From: DP-20 sp964539925
Lineage (GTDB): Bacteria > Desulfobacterota > Binatia > UBA9968
Direction: 5' to 3'
NCBI GenBank assembly: GCA_964539925.1
Contig: CAZILB010000138.1
Span: forward strand, 1-9,975
DNA: 9,975 bases
The notes under the pieces were generated by a model. The model made no database searches, was not told the origin of the DNA, and worked only from the letters and a program-made list of their open reading frames with translations. Positions 1-6,525 of the stretch are shown here, piece by piece. Within the stretch, counting starts at the first letter, position 1. Each line of letters opens with the position of its first letter. Both the position numbers and the translations under genes were made by a program.

Positions 1-5
1 TTATC

Positions 6-1763
6 TTATTTTGTGTCCCAGCGCGAATAGCGCTGGGCGATGGCGATCAGGATGATGGAGATGACCGAGATCACCAGACCGATGGCGGCGACGCGGCCGC
101 GCATGCCGTCGAGGTAAAGAAAATAGAGCAGCGGTCCGAGCGGTTCGGCGCCGGGACTGTAAAGAAACAAAGTCGCGCTGAACTCGCGCATGAAGATCGT
201 CACCAGAATGATCCAGCCGGCTATGACGCCGGGGCGCATCATCGGGATCAGCACGCGGCGAAACGTCGCCAGGAAACCGGCGCCGCAGACGATGGATGCT
301 TCTTCCAGCTCCTTGTGAATTTGAATGATCGTGCTGGTCACGGCTCTGAGTCCATAGGGCAGAAATCGGGTGACATAGGCGATCAGAATAATCCAGATCG
401 TCGCGTAAATCGGAATGGGAAAATCGACGTATGCCCAAAGGAGTCCCAAAGCCATGGCGGTTCCAGGGAACGCCCAGGGGATAAACACCAGTCCCTCGAT
501 GATGCCGCGCCCGGCGATTTTCGAGCGCACCGTGATGTAAGAAGCCAAAGACGCGAGGACCATGCAGGCCGTCGCTCCGACCAGGGCGAGAAAAAGGCTG
601 TTCATGAACGCTCTGTGGACGCGCGGCGTGTCCCAAACATAGCGAAAATTATCCAGCGTCAAATTATGCCAGGTCTCCCAAGTGGGCACATGATAATAAG
701 GCAGGATGGCCACCAAGATAAGAACCAGGATCGGCAAAAGCACCAGCAGGACCAACAGCAGCAAGGCGACTGCCGACGCGGCGTAGCGCCAGCGGCCGAG
801 ATCGATCTGATGCGGACGAAAACCTTTGCCGGTGACGGTGGAGAAACTTTCGACCTGGGAGGTAAAGCGCCGGTAGAGATAAACGAATACCAGAGCGATG
901 CCGAGGATGCCGACGCCGTAGGCGGCGGCGAGATTGTGGTTGGTGGGAAACGATCCCAGCGCCTCGCGCCAGATTTTCGTCGTAAAGACCTCGATGCGGG
1001 CGGGCAGTGCGATGATAGCGGGAGTGTCGAAGCTCTCGATGGCGCGCACGAAGTTCAAAGTCGCGGCGGCGAGAATCGCCGGCCGAAGCAGCGGGAATGT
1101 AATGCGCCGCATGATGCCGAATTCATTGGACCCCAGCGTCTTTGCCGATTCTTCAAGAGAGGGATCCATGCTCTTCATTGCCGCCGCGATAATCAAAAAG
1201 GCCAGCGGCGTCAAGATCAGTCCCTCGACAAAGATCAGCCCGGCCATCGAGTAAATATTAAAAGGCCCCTTTTCCACGCCGAGAATCTGAACCAGCCCGG
1301 CGTTGATCAAACCGTTGCTTGGGTTGAGCAACATGACCCACGAGATCGAAACCAGGATCGGCGGCAGGATGTTGGGCACGATCGCCGTCAGTTCGAACAG
1401 GCGGCGATAGGGAGCGTTGGTGCGGATGGTGATCCAGGCAAGAGTGAGCGCAAAGGTTATCGACAGGCCGGAGGCGCCGATGCCGAAAATAAATGAGTTC
1501 AGCAACAGCGGATAGGCTTCCGGGTCGGTGTAGGCGCGCACGTAGTTCTGAAACGTGAACTGGCCGGGAACACCGAGCGGTGCGTCGGTGAGGCTGCCGT
1601 AGAACAGAAAAAAAGTCGGGTAGAGGCTGAGAAAGGCGATGATCCCGCCGACGATTAGAAAGACCCAGCTCACCGGCTGGCTCAGAAAAGCGCCTATTCG
1701 AGATCGGCTCCAGGCGGTCGAAACGCCGGTTTCGACCGCCTGTGCTCTTTGATTAACAGACAC
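6..1763 (-). CDS. Fe(III)-type ABC transporter permease with two fused permease domains (FbpB/ThiP-like)
   Basis: Inner-membrane channel subunit of a binding-protein-dependent ABC importer, 585 aa. It is a tandem fusion of two permease domains, as in FbpB/AfuB and ThiP, so one chain would serve as the whole translocation pore. Each half carries an EAA loop that docks the ATPase: residues about 204-229 (EESAKTLG, then ITFPLLRP) and 487-512 (EEASIVCG, then VLIPMMRP). Hydrophobic segments lie around 33-56, 90-112, 125-145, 172-196, 280-297, 331-354 (very Leu/Val rich), 386-410, 421-445, 452-470, 513-533 and 557-577. The start is a GTG at 1763, 12 nt after the binding-protein stop. No good Shine-Dalgarno precedes it, so translational coupling is likely. 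No in-frame ATG lies near the N-terminus, so GTG is the reasonable choice. The ATPase partner is missing and may lie left of position 1. The family assignment is firm. Iron as substrate is only the family default; thiamine, phosphonate or other small ligands are possible. Confidence 0.92.
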   Translation of the reverse strand: MSVNQRAQAVETGVSTAWSRSRIGAFLSQPVSWVFLIVGGIIAFLSLYPTFFLFYGSLTDAPLGVPGQFTFQNYVRAYTDPEAYPLLLNSFIFGIGASGLSITFALTLAWITIRTNAPYRRLFELTAIVPNILPPILVSISWVMLLNPSNGLINAGLVQILGVEKGPFNIYSMAGLIFVEGLILTPLAFLIIAAAMKSMDPSLEESAKTLGSNEFGIMRRITFPLLRPAILAAATLNFVRAIESFDTPAIIALPARIEVFTTKIWREALGSFPTNHNLAAAYGVGILGIALVFVYLYRRFTSQVESFSTVTGKGFRPHQIDLGRWRYAASAVALLLLVLLVLLPILVLILVAILPYYHVPTWETWHNLTLDNFRYVWDTPRVHRAFMNSLFLALVGATACMVLASLASYITVRSKIAGRGIIEGLVFIPWAFPGTAMALGLLWAYVDFPIPIYATIWIILIAYVTRFLPYGLRAVTSTIIQIHKELEEASIVCGAGFLATFRRVLIPMMRPGVIAGWIILVTIFMREFSATLFLYSPGAEPLGPLLYFLYLDGMRGRVAAIGLVISVISIILIAIAQRYSRWDTK

Positions 1764-1775
1764 GGCGGAACCGAG

Positions 1776-2786
1776 TTACCGCAGAAAGATCTGCTGGTAC
1801 TCCTTCTTCTTTGCAGCGAAACCTTTTGAGTCGAGTTCGACCATGTTGACGAACTGGATTTTGTCGGCATCGGGCAGCGGCGGATAGATGCCTTTGCGAT
1901 TCACGAATTCGCCGAGTTTGGCCATCATCTTCATGCTGTCGGGGCCGAGGAAGTAATCGATCAGCACTTTGCCCGCGTTGGGGCGCGGCGCTTTGTTGCT
2001 TAACGTCAGGTAGTGGCCGTCGCCCATGAACCTGCCAAGACGGGTGTAGTCCAGAGGCGCGCCCCTCTGACCGAAGGTGTGAACGTATTTCACGTAGGTG
2101 ATGGCAATCGGCGTTTCGCCGGTAACGACGCGCTCGGCGGCGGGCAGGAGAGATTCGACGAGGATCGGTTTCATGGCGGCCAGATCGCGAATGAATTTAT
2201 CCGCTTTCTCCTTGCCCATGATCTTGTCGAGACTGGCGAACCACTGGGTCGTGGTGGTGTGCTGCGTCGGGTCGGGCATCACCAGCTTGCCGCGGTTTTG
2301 CGGCTTGACCAGATCTTCGAGCGACTTGGGCGCGTCGGCGGCGCTGATCGCCTTGGTATTATAAACGACGCCGACGATCACGTTGCGATACCGCGGGCCG
2401 AGATCCGGGTCAACGGCGTCCTTGGCGAAATCCTTCGCCGAAGGCGTATCGTACCTGGCGAAGATGCCTTCTTTTTGCATAATCCGCATCGGATTGTCGT
2501 TGGTTAAAATGATGTCGAAGAGCGGCCGGCCGGCGCGGTACTCGCTGAGCGCCCGGTCCATAACCTTGGTCGCCGAGGCGCGCCAGTACTCCACCTCGAT
2601 CCCCGTGGACTTCTTAAATGCGGCGAAGATGGTATTCGCCGCATCCGATTCCAGAGATCCGTAAACGACCGCCTTGCCCTCTTTTTTTCCTGCAGCCACA
2701 AGATCGGTGCTTTGGCTATAGACCGGCGCTGCGGCGAAGATCATCGCGACGAAAACCGCGATGAAAAATTTTACCTTTATTTGCAT
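1776..2786 (-). CDS. Periplasmic substrate-binding protein of an Fe(III)-type ABC transporter (AfuA/FbpA-like)
   Basis: Exported solute-binding protein, 336 aa, a usual length for the AfuA/FbpA-type binding proteins (COG1840). Residues 1-24 form a Sec signal peptide: a Lys-containing start (MQIKVK), a hydrophobic core (FFIAVFVAMIFAAA) and a probable cleavage after PVYS. I see no lipobox Cys, so it should be soluble in the periplasm. The mature protein begins with a typical LVAAGKKEGKAVVYGSLE strand-helix, followed by FDIILTNDN, RNVIVGVVYNTK and a GKLVMPDP stretch, all usual in this fold. Candidate ligand residues include the tyrosines of AITYVKYVHTFG, but the paired Tyr of classical FbpA is not obvious, so iron is not assured. 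An excellent Shine-Dalgarno at 2792-2798 supports the ATG at 2786. A weak minus-strand -35-like TTGACT (complement of 2862-2867) lacks a good -10. It is the first gene of the unit, with the permease following after 12 nt. Confidence 0.9.
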   Translation of the reverse strand: MQIKVKFFIAVFVAMIFAAAPVYSQSTDLVAAGKKEGKAVVYGSLESDAANTIFAAFKKSTGIEVEYWRASATKVMDRALSEYRAGRPLFDIILTNDNPMRIMQKEGIFARYDTPSAKDFAKDAVDPDLGPRYRNVIVGVVYNTKAISAADAPKSLEDLVKPQNRGKLVMPDPTQHTTTTQWFASLDKIMGKEKADKFIRDLAAMKPILVESLLPAAERVVTGETPIAITYVKYVHTFGQRGAPLDYTRLGRFMGDGHYLTLSNKAPRPNAGKVLIDYFLGPDSMKMMAKLGEFVNRKGIYPPLPDADKIQFVNMVELDSKGFAAKKKEYQQIFLR

Positions 2787-2791
2787 GATCG

Positions 2792-2798
2792 TCCTCCT
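2792..2798 (-). promoter_or_regulatory. Strong ribosome binding site of the binding-protein gene
   Basis: Read on the minus strand this is AGGAGGA, ending 5 nt before the ATG at 2786. It is a near-perfect anti-16S match, the strongest in the window. It fixes the start and fits the high translation expected of a periplasmic binding protein relative to its permease, which has no visible Shine-Dalgarno. Confidence 0.8.
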
Positions 2799-2905
2799 GA
2801 TTTAACAAACATCACCAATATTCCCCCAAGAACGCAAAATGTTTTCAGATTTCCCCCTCTGAGTCAAGCCTCAGCTTTGCGCATGTGCTCGATTTGCCGA
2901 CGGAT

Positions 2906-2934
2906 TTGACACTGCTGATAGCGGATCATATAAA
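2906..2934 (+). promoter_or_regulatory. Sigma70-type promoter of the amidohydrolase gene
   Basis: A -35 box TTGACA (2906-2911, exact consensus) and a -10 box TATAAA (2929-2934, five of six) are separated by exactly 17 bases. Initiation would fall near 2941, giving a leader of about 27 nt that holds a purine-rich ribosome site (AAGGGAGAAAG, 2949-2959) before the ATG at 2968. No operator palindrome is obvious around it. Box quality and position relative to the gene are good, but no expression data are available. Confidence 0.65.
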
Positions 2935-2967
2935 AGATTACCATCGCGAAGGGAGAAAGTTGAATTC

Positions 2968-4088
2968 ATGGATAAAGCAGATTTGCTCGTTCGGGGCGGC
3001 GAGGTCTGGACCCCCGGCGGCTTCATCAATGCCGATATCGCGGTCAGCAACGGCAAAGTGCTAGCGCTCGGTGAGGCTGCGGCCTTGCCCCAAGCCGCCG
3101 AGAGCGTGATCGACGCCAATGGGAAAAAGGTCATCCCCGGTCTGATCGATACGCACACGCATCATCGCGACCCCGGATTTACCCACAAGGAAGACATCAC
3201 CACCGCGACGATGGCTGCCGCCGCCGGCGGCGTGACTCTTTCCATCGGCATGCCCAACGTCAATCCGCCGACGACCACGGTCGAGCGCTATCGCGCGCTG
3301 GTCGAACACCACAGCAAAAATGCGATTGTCGATTTCAATCACAATCCCTCGGGCACGGTGCCGGAAGAGATTCCCGCNNNNNNNNNNNNNNNNNNNNNNN
3401 NNNNNNNNNNNNNNNNNNNNNNNNNNNNNNNNNNNNNNNNNNNNNNNNNNNNNNNNNNNNNNNNNNNNNNNNNNNNNTGCGCCGCGCCAAGGACGAAGGG
3501 CGGCCGTGCAGTTGCGAGGTCAATCCCTGGGCGATGTTTTTGGGCACCTGGGAAAACGTCGAAAAGCTGGGTCCCTATTGCCTCGGCTTCTGGGTGCCGC
3601 CGGCGCACGTGGACGCCCTCTGGCAGGCGATCAACGACGGCACGGTCGACATCATCGGCACGGATCATGCGCCGCACACCAAAGAAGAAAAAGACAAGGG
3701 CTGGCACGACATGTGGAGCTGTCCCGGCGGTGAGCCGCAGATTCAAGATTATCTGCGGCTGTTTCTCACCGCGGTCAACGAAGGAAAGCTCACTCTCGAT
3801 ACGTTGGTGCGCATCTCCTCCTACAACGCCGCCAAGATCTTCAATGTCTATCCGCGCAAGGGCGTGATTCAGCCCGGCTCGGACGCCGACATGGTAATCC
3901 TCGACATGAACCGAGAGGAAGTGATCAGCAACGAGACCACCTACACGAAGGTCGGCTGGACTCCCTATCATGGGCGGAAAGTCAAAGGCGTGCCGGTGCG
4001 CACGATCCTGCGCGGCAAAACCGTCATGCTCGACGGTAAGATCGTCGGTAAGCCGGGGGACGGGCAATTGGTGAAGCCGCTCCGGTAG
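2968..4088 (+). CDS. Dihydroorotase/allantoinase-superfamily cyclic amidohydrolase, interrupted by an assembly gap
   Basis: Metal-dependent hydrolase expected to open a cyclic amide (dihydroorotate, hydantoin or allantoin type) in the cytoplasm. The 5' part (2968-3377, 137 residues) has the small beta domain, then GLIDTHTHHRDPG at 58-70. This gives the metal-binding H63-T-H65 and an Arg (R67) that binds the substrate carboxylate in dihydroorotases; MPNVNP follows with N97. After the 100-N gap, the frame starting at 3480 continues to 4088 (202 residues). It holds CEVNPWAMFLG, DIIGTDHAPHT with the catalytic Asp, and the closing beta segment VRTILRGKTVMLDGKIVG. The missing middle should carry the carboxylated metal-bridging Lys and two metal His. 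Against E. coli AllB from memory, about 118 residues are absent. The usual dihydroorotase EVTPHH and NPPLR motifs are replaced by EVNPWAMF and GFWVPP, so it may not be a true PyrC. It is divergent from the transporter unit. The superfamily is certain, the substrate is not. Confidence 0.85.
3378..3477. other. Assembly gap (100 N) of incorrect length inside the amidohydrolase gene
   Basis: Exactly 100 N, the conventional placeholder for a gap of unknown size. Upstream coding sequence enters with two bases of a codon (gc). Downstream coding sequence resumes with the last two bases of a codon (tg) before the frame at 3480. An intact gene therefore needs a gap of 3k+2 bases; 100 is 3k+1. Comparison with the family suggests a real gap near 355 bases. 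The two coding parts should be joined, not called as two genes or as a frameshifted pseudogene. Confidence 0.9.
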
Positions 4089-4117
4089 GCATACCGCGAA
4101 AGCTATTTGCTTACCGG
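4082..4117 (+). other. Stem-loop overlapping the stop of the amidohydrolase gene
   Basis: CCGGTAGGC (4082-4090) can pair with GCTTACCGG (4109-4117) over nine pairs, one of them G-U in RNA, enclosing an 18-nt loop. The stop codon TAG (4086-4088) lies in the left arm. No T-tract follows. It could protect the mRNA 3' end or help termination together with the GC palindrome 8 bases downstream, but the structure is modest and may be chance. Confidence 0.35.
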
Positions 4118-4125
4118 GAATCGGC

Positions 4126-4153
4126 GTAGGGGCGGGTTTTAACCCGCCCCTAC
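4126..4153. repeat. GC-rich perfect palindrome (REP-like) at the convergent gene junction
   Basis: The left arm GTAGGGGCGGGTT (4126-4138) is the exact reverse complement of AACCCGCCCCTAC (4141-4153), separated only by TT. The 13-bp stem sits between two convergent genes, where a bidirectional terminator is expected. Neither strand has a T-run after the stem, so it is not a classical Rho-independent terminator. Similar 'TAGGGGCGGG...' inverted repeats are, in my recollection, widely scattered between genes of many uncultured and environmental bacteria, so a REP-like dispersed repeat is a good alternative. The right arm contains the TAG stop codon (4152-4150) of the DUF1015 gene. Confidence 0.7.
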
Positions 4154-5484
4154 ATGTCGGGTGCGAGCGCGATCTCTTCCGCCGGGTCGATCTTGTTGAC
4201 GATCAACCCGGAGGGGAGTTTGGGGTAAAAGTAGGTCGATTTCTGCGGCATCTTTTCGCCGCCCGAGGCGACGGCCAGGACCTCTTCGGCTTTCGGGGCG
4301 TTGAGGATAAACGCGGCCTGATAGTCTTCTTTCTCCAACACCTGGAGCGCGGCGTCTTCGTCCTGCGAATAGCGGATCCGGTCGCCGCTTACCTGCTGTT
4401 CGGGCGTCATGCCGAGAATATGTTCGAGAATCAACAAATGCAGCGTGCTGACGTCAAGCTCGCGCAGCGGCGCGCTCATGTCCTTGGCCAGGCGCTGCAT
4501 GATGCGCTTGTTTTTCAAGCGCAGAATCAAGTAGCGCGGATCGCGCTTGAAAGTGGCGCCGATGACGCGATGTTTTCGGGCGGAGGCCTTAAGCGCTTTG
4601 AGAAAGGAACCCTTGCCTTCCGCCGTCTTGGGGTGCTGCTCGACGTAAAAGTAGGCTTGCAGCGCTTCCTCCAACTCCAAAAACGGCTTGTGCGCGTAGC
4701 CGCGCACCAAGCGGTGCGTCGGCAGGATCACCACGCCGTCGTCGGTCATGTTGGCGAAGTAGGCCATGATGTAGTTGAAGGCTTCCCGGCCGCTCCACCG
4801 CCCGCGCTCGGCGCGCGTGCGGTTCCGATAGTTGAGCGTCGCCTCATAGCGGTGGTGGCCGTCGGCGATCAAGAGCGGCTGATTCTGCATTTCTCGCTGC
4901 ACTTTCTCGATCACCGCTCCGTCCGTGATGCGCCAGAGGCGTAATTCGTCGCCGTTGTCCTGGTCGACCTGGATAAACGGTGCCGCACCTTCGACGGCGA
5001 GCCCGAGCAGGCGCTGAATCGCCAGGCTCGGCTGGGAGTAGAGGGCGAAGATCGGACTTAATTGGGCGTGGCATGCGAGCATCAGCTTCAAGCGGTCTTC
5101 CTTCGGCGCGTCGAGGGTTTTTTCATGCGGCCGGATCTCGCTCGAATCGGGATCCTGCAACTCCGTGAGCGCAAAAAACCCTTGCCGCAGTTTCTGTTCG
5201 CCGCTCTTGATCTTGAAACGGTGCGATAAATAATAGATCGCCGGCCGATCGTCGCGCTGGAGAATGTCCTCGCTTTGCCATGCGCCGAGCATTTGCGCCA
5301 CCGCTTCGTAGGTTCCGGGTTCCTGGCTCAAGTCGAGTCGGACAAAATTGTAGGGCGATTTCTTGTAGAGCTTTTCCTGCTCTTCTTGCGAAATCACATC
5401 GTAGGGCGGCGCTATGACTTTGCCGAGGTCCCGGATTTTCTTTTGATTGTAAAAGACCCCGCGAAACGGCGCGATGCGTACCAT
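4150..5484 (-). CDS. DUF1015 family protein
   Basis: A 444-aa cytoplasmic protein with no signal peptide or membrane segments. It matches DUF1015 (PF06245, COG4198) along its whole length. Recognisable boxes are VRIAPFRGV at the N-terminus, APPYDVIS (25-32), NFVRLDLS (46-53), RPHEKT (118-123), LIADGHHRYEAT (205-216), NYIMAYFANM (237-246) and LPTHRLV (254-260), then a QDEDAAL stretch and a conserved-looking FYPKLPSGLIVNKI near the end. The biochemical role is not established to my knowledge. The His-rich ADGHHRYEA box faintly recalls the DGHHR box of ParB-like free-serine kinases, a weak inference. The gene starts 22 nt after the FAH-family gene with only a weak ribosome site (CAGGG), so the two are probably one operon. 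Its stop codon is provided by the arm of the GC palindrome at 4126-4153. Family confidence is high, function unknown. Confidence 0.9.
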   Translation of the reverse strand: MVRIAPFRGVFYNQKKIRDLGKVIAPPYDVISQEEQEKLYKKSPYNFVRLDLSQEPGTYEAVAQMLGAWQSEDILQRDDRPAIYYLSHRFKIKSGEQKLRQGFFALTELQDPDSSEIRPHEKTLDAPKEDRLKLMLACHAQLSPIFALYSQPSLAIQRLLGLAVEGAAPFIQVDQDNGDELRLWRITDGAVIEKVQREMQNQPLLIADGHHRYEATLNYRNRTRAERGRWSGREAFNYIMAYFANMTDDGVVILPTHRLVRGYAHKPFLELEEALQAYFYVEQHPKTAEGKGSFLKALKASARKHRVIGATFKRDPRYLILRLKNKRIMQRLAKDMSAPLRELDVSTLHLLILEHILGMTPEQQVSGDRIRYSQDEDAALQVLEKEDYQAAFILNAPKAEEVLAVASGGEKMPQKSTYFYPKLPSGLIVNKIDPAEEIALAPDM

Positions 5485-5506
5485 CGTTTCAGACCCTGCC
5501 GCTCGT

Positions 5507-6397
5507 CTAACTCTCGCGGGCCACGCCGAGGCTCATCGCGCCAATGCCTTCGATCTCGGCTTTCAGGAGATCGCCGGGCTTGAGCTTTTCTTGAAACTCC
5601 GGCGAATCCGGGTTCCCGGTCGTCAGCAGATCCCCGGGATAGAGGGTGGTCACCTGGGATAGGAAGCTGATCTGGGTGGCGATGTCGTTGATCATGGCGT
5701 CGGTCCTGGCGGACTGCTTGAGCTCGCCGTTGATCCAGAGCTTCATCCAGAGATTATGCGGGTCGGCGATCTCGTCTTTGGTCGTGATCCACGGCCCGAT
5801 GGGCGAAAAGGTTTCAAAGCCTTTGCGCACACTGCGGGTGCCGGCGAGATTTTTGCTAAGGCCGTAGCCGCGGGCGGTGACATCGAGCATGATGGTGTAA
5901 CCGAACACGGCGTCGAAAGCCTGCTCCTTGCGCAAATAGCGGGCTTTTTTTCCGATGACGACACAGAGCTCCAGCTCGGGAAAAATGGAGTCGGCGTTCC
6001 TGGGAATCAGAATGTGGTCCTCCGGCCCGGCGATGGATGACGGCGGCTTCAAGAAGATATTTTCCAGCAATTCCTCCGGCGATACTTTGGACGCGCTGCC
6101 GCGGCCGCGGGCATCATCCAAGCCGCCGGTGCCGCGTTTGTAATTTCCCGCCGCCGCCCAGATCTTCGACGGCCGCTCGACCGGCGGCTTGAGCATTTTC
6201 GCATCCAGCTCGACGCCGCCGTTTTTGGCACCCAGTTCGGCCAGCTTGCTTTGGATACCCTCGTATCGGGCGATGAGGTCGAGCATGGTCGAACCCTTGG
6301 GCAAAACACCTTCTTTTTCGAGCGCTGCGCCAAGCGGGATCAAAACGTCTTGTTTCACAATTGCCAGATCAGTGGGTTTGATCGTCGCGAGTTTCAT
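5507..6397 (-). CDS. Fumarylacetoacetate hydrolase (FAH) family protein
   Basis: Metal-dependent C-C hydrolase, isomerase or decarboxylase of the FAH superfamily, 296 aa from the ATG at 6397. The start is chosen because AAAGGAA lies 6 nt upstream. TTG at 6427 and ATG at 6421 are in frame, but the first would overlap that ribosome site and has none of its own. The catalytic domain runs from about residue 78 (KIWAAAGNYKRG) to the end. It has FLKPPSSI (115-122), FPELELCVVIGK with metal ligands E141 and E143, GYTIMLDVTARG with D172, KGFETFSPIGPW (192-203), WINGELKQ and LYPGDLLTTGNPDS. The usual family signature in the last motif is TGTPxGvG; here it reads TGNPDSPEF, so the loop near the active site differs and the substrate is open. 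The N-terminal ~75 residues form the small leading domain common in homoprotocatechuate/fumarylpyruvate-type members. The gene leads a probable operon with the DUF1015 gene and is divergent from prmA. Confidence 0.9.
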   Translation of the reverse strand: MKLATIKPTDLAIVKQDVLIPLGAALEKEGVLPKGSTMLDLIARYEGIQSKLAELGAKNGGVELDAKMLKPPVERPSKIWAAAGNYKRGTGGLDDARGRGSASKVSPEELLENIFLKPPSSIAGPEDHILIPRNADSIFPELELCVVIGKKARYLRKEQAFDAVFGYTIMLDVTARGYGLSKNLAGTRSVRKGFETFSPIGPWITTKDEIADPHNLWMKLWINGELKQSARTDAMINDIATQISFLSQVTTLYPGDLLTTGNPDSPEFQEKLKPGDLLKAEIEGIGAMSLGVARES

Positions 6398-6403
6398 TCG
6401 AAG

Positions 6404-6410
6404 TTCCTTT
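6404..6410 (-). promoter_or_regulatory. Ribosome binding site that fixes the start of the FAH-family gene
   Basis: Read on the minus strand this is AAAGGAA, 6 nt before the ATG at 6397. It argues against the longer TTG start at 6427, in which this site would become coding sequence. Confidence 0.7.
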
Positions 6411-6422
6411 CCGAGTATCATT

Positions 6423-6436
6423 TTCAATATATTGAA
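6423..6436. promoter_or_regulatory. Operator-like palindrome between the FAH-family gene and prmA
   Basis: TTCAATATATTGAA is a perfect 14-bp palindrome, AT-rich in a GC-rich setting, 25 nt before the FAH-family start. On the minus strand a weak promoter overlaps it: TTGTGA, 17 bases, TATTGA. Overlap with the presumed promoter suggests a dimeric repressor site controlling the FAH-DUF1015 pair, perhaps also prmA. No regulator gene is adjacent, and chance cannot be excluded for a site this short. Confidence 0.35.
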
Positions 6437-6491
6437 GCGCCGAATTTCACAAGTCGCGCGCCGCTGACTCCGGCGAAAAACGATGCGTCAA

Positions 6492-6520
6492 TTGATCCCC
6501 TGCGGGGGCTGTGGCATAAA
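6492..6520 (+). promoter_or_regulatory. Possible prmA promoter giving a leaderless transcript
   Basis: TTGATC (6492-6497), a 17-base spacer and CATAAA (6515-6520) form a moderate sigma70 match, four of six at each box. Initiation would fall at about 6526-6528, the prmA GTG itself. This agrees with the absence of a Shine-Dalgarno at a useful distance, but the boxes are weak. Confidence 0.3.
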
Positions 6521-6525
6521 AAATC

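Noticed and set aside
315..1496. A 393-residue plus-strand open frame opposite the permease gene
   Set aside because: It is antisense to a clear two-domain permease, is extremely rich in Arg, Gln, Asp and Gly with no recognisable domain, and fits the long shadow frames expected in GC-rich DNA.
2968..3867. Reading the amidohydrolase straight through the N run in its original frame
   Set aside because: Past the gap that frame gives an Arg/Ser/Pro-rich nonsense sequence. The frame beginning at 3480 gives the family motifs, so the placeholder length, not a mutation, shifts the frame.
4126..4153. Canonical Rho-independent terminator
   Set aside because: The stem is strong but the spacer is only TT and no T-run follows on either strand, so it was recorded as a palindromic repeat with possible terminator function.
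4420..4944. A 174-residue plus-strand open frame opposite the DUF1015 gene, and a similar one at 2013-2507 opposite the binding protein
   Set aside because: Both are low-complexity translations with no family resemblance or ribosome site, mirroring real codons on the other strand.
6398..6427. Longer FAH-family protein from TTG at 6427 or ATG at 6421
   Set aside because: The AAAGGAA ribosome site at 6404-6410 points to the ATG at 6397, and the extra residues would be encoded by that site.
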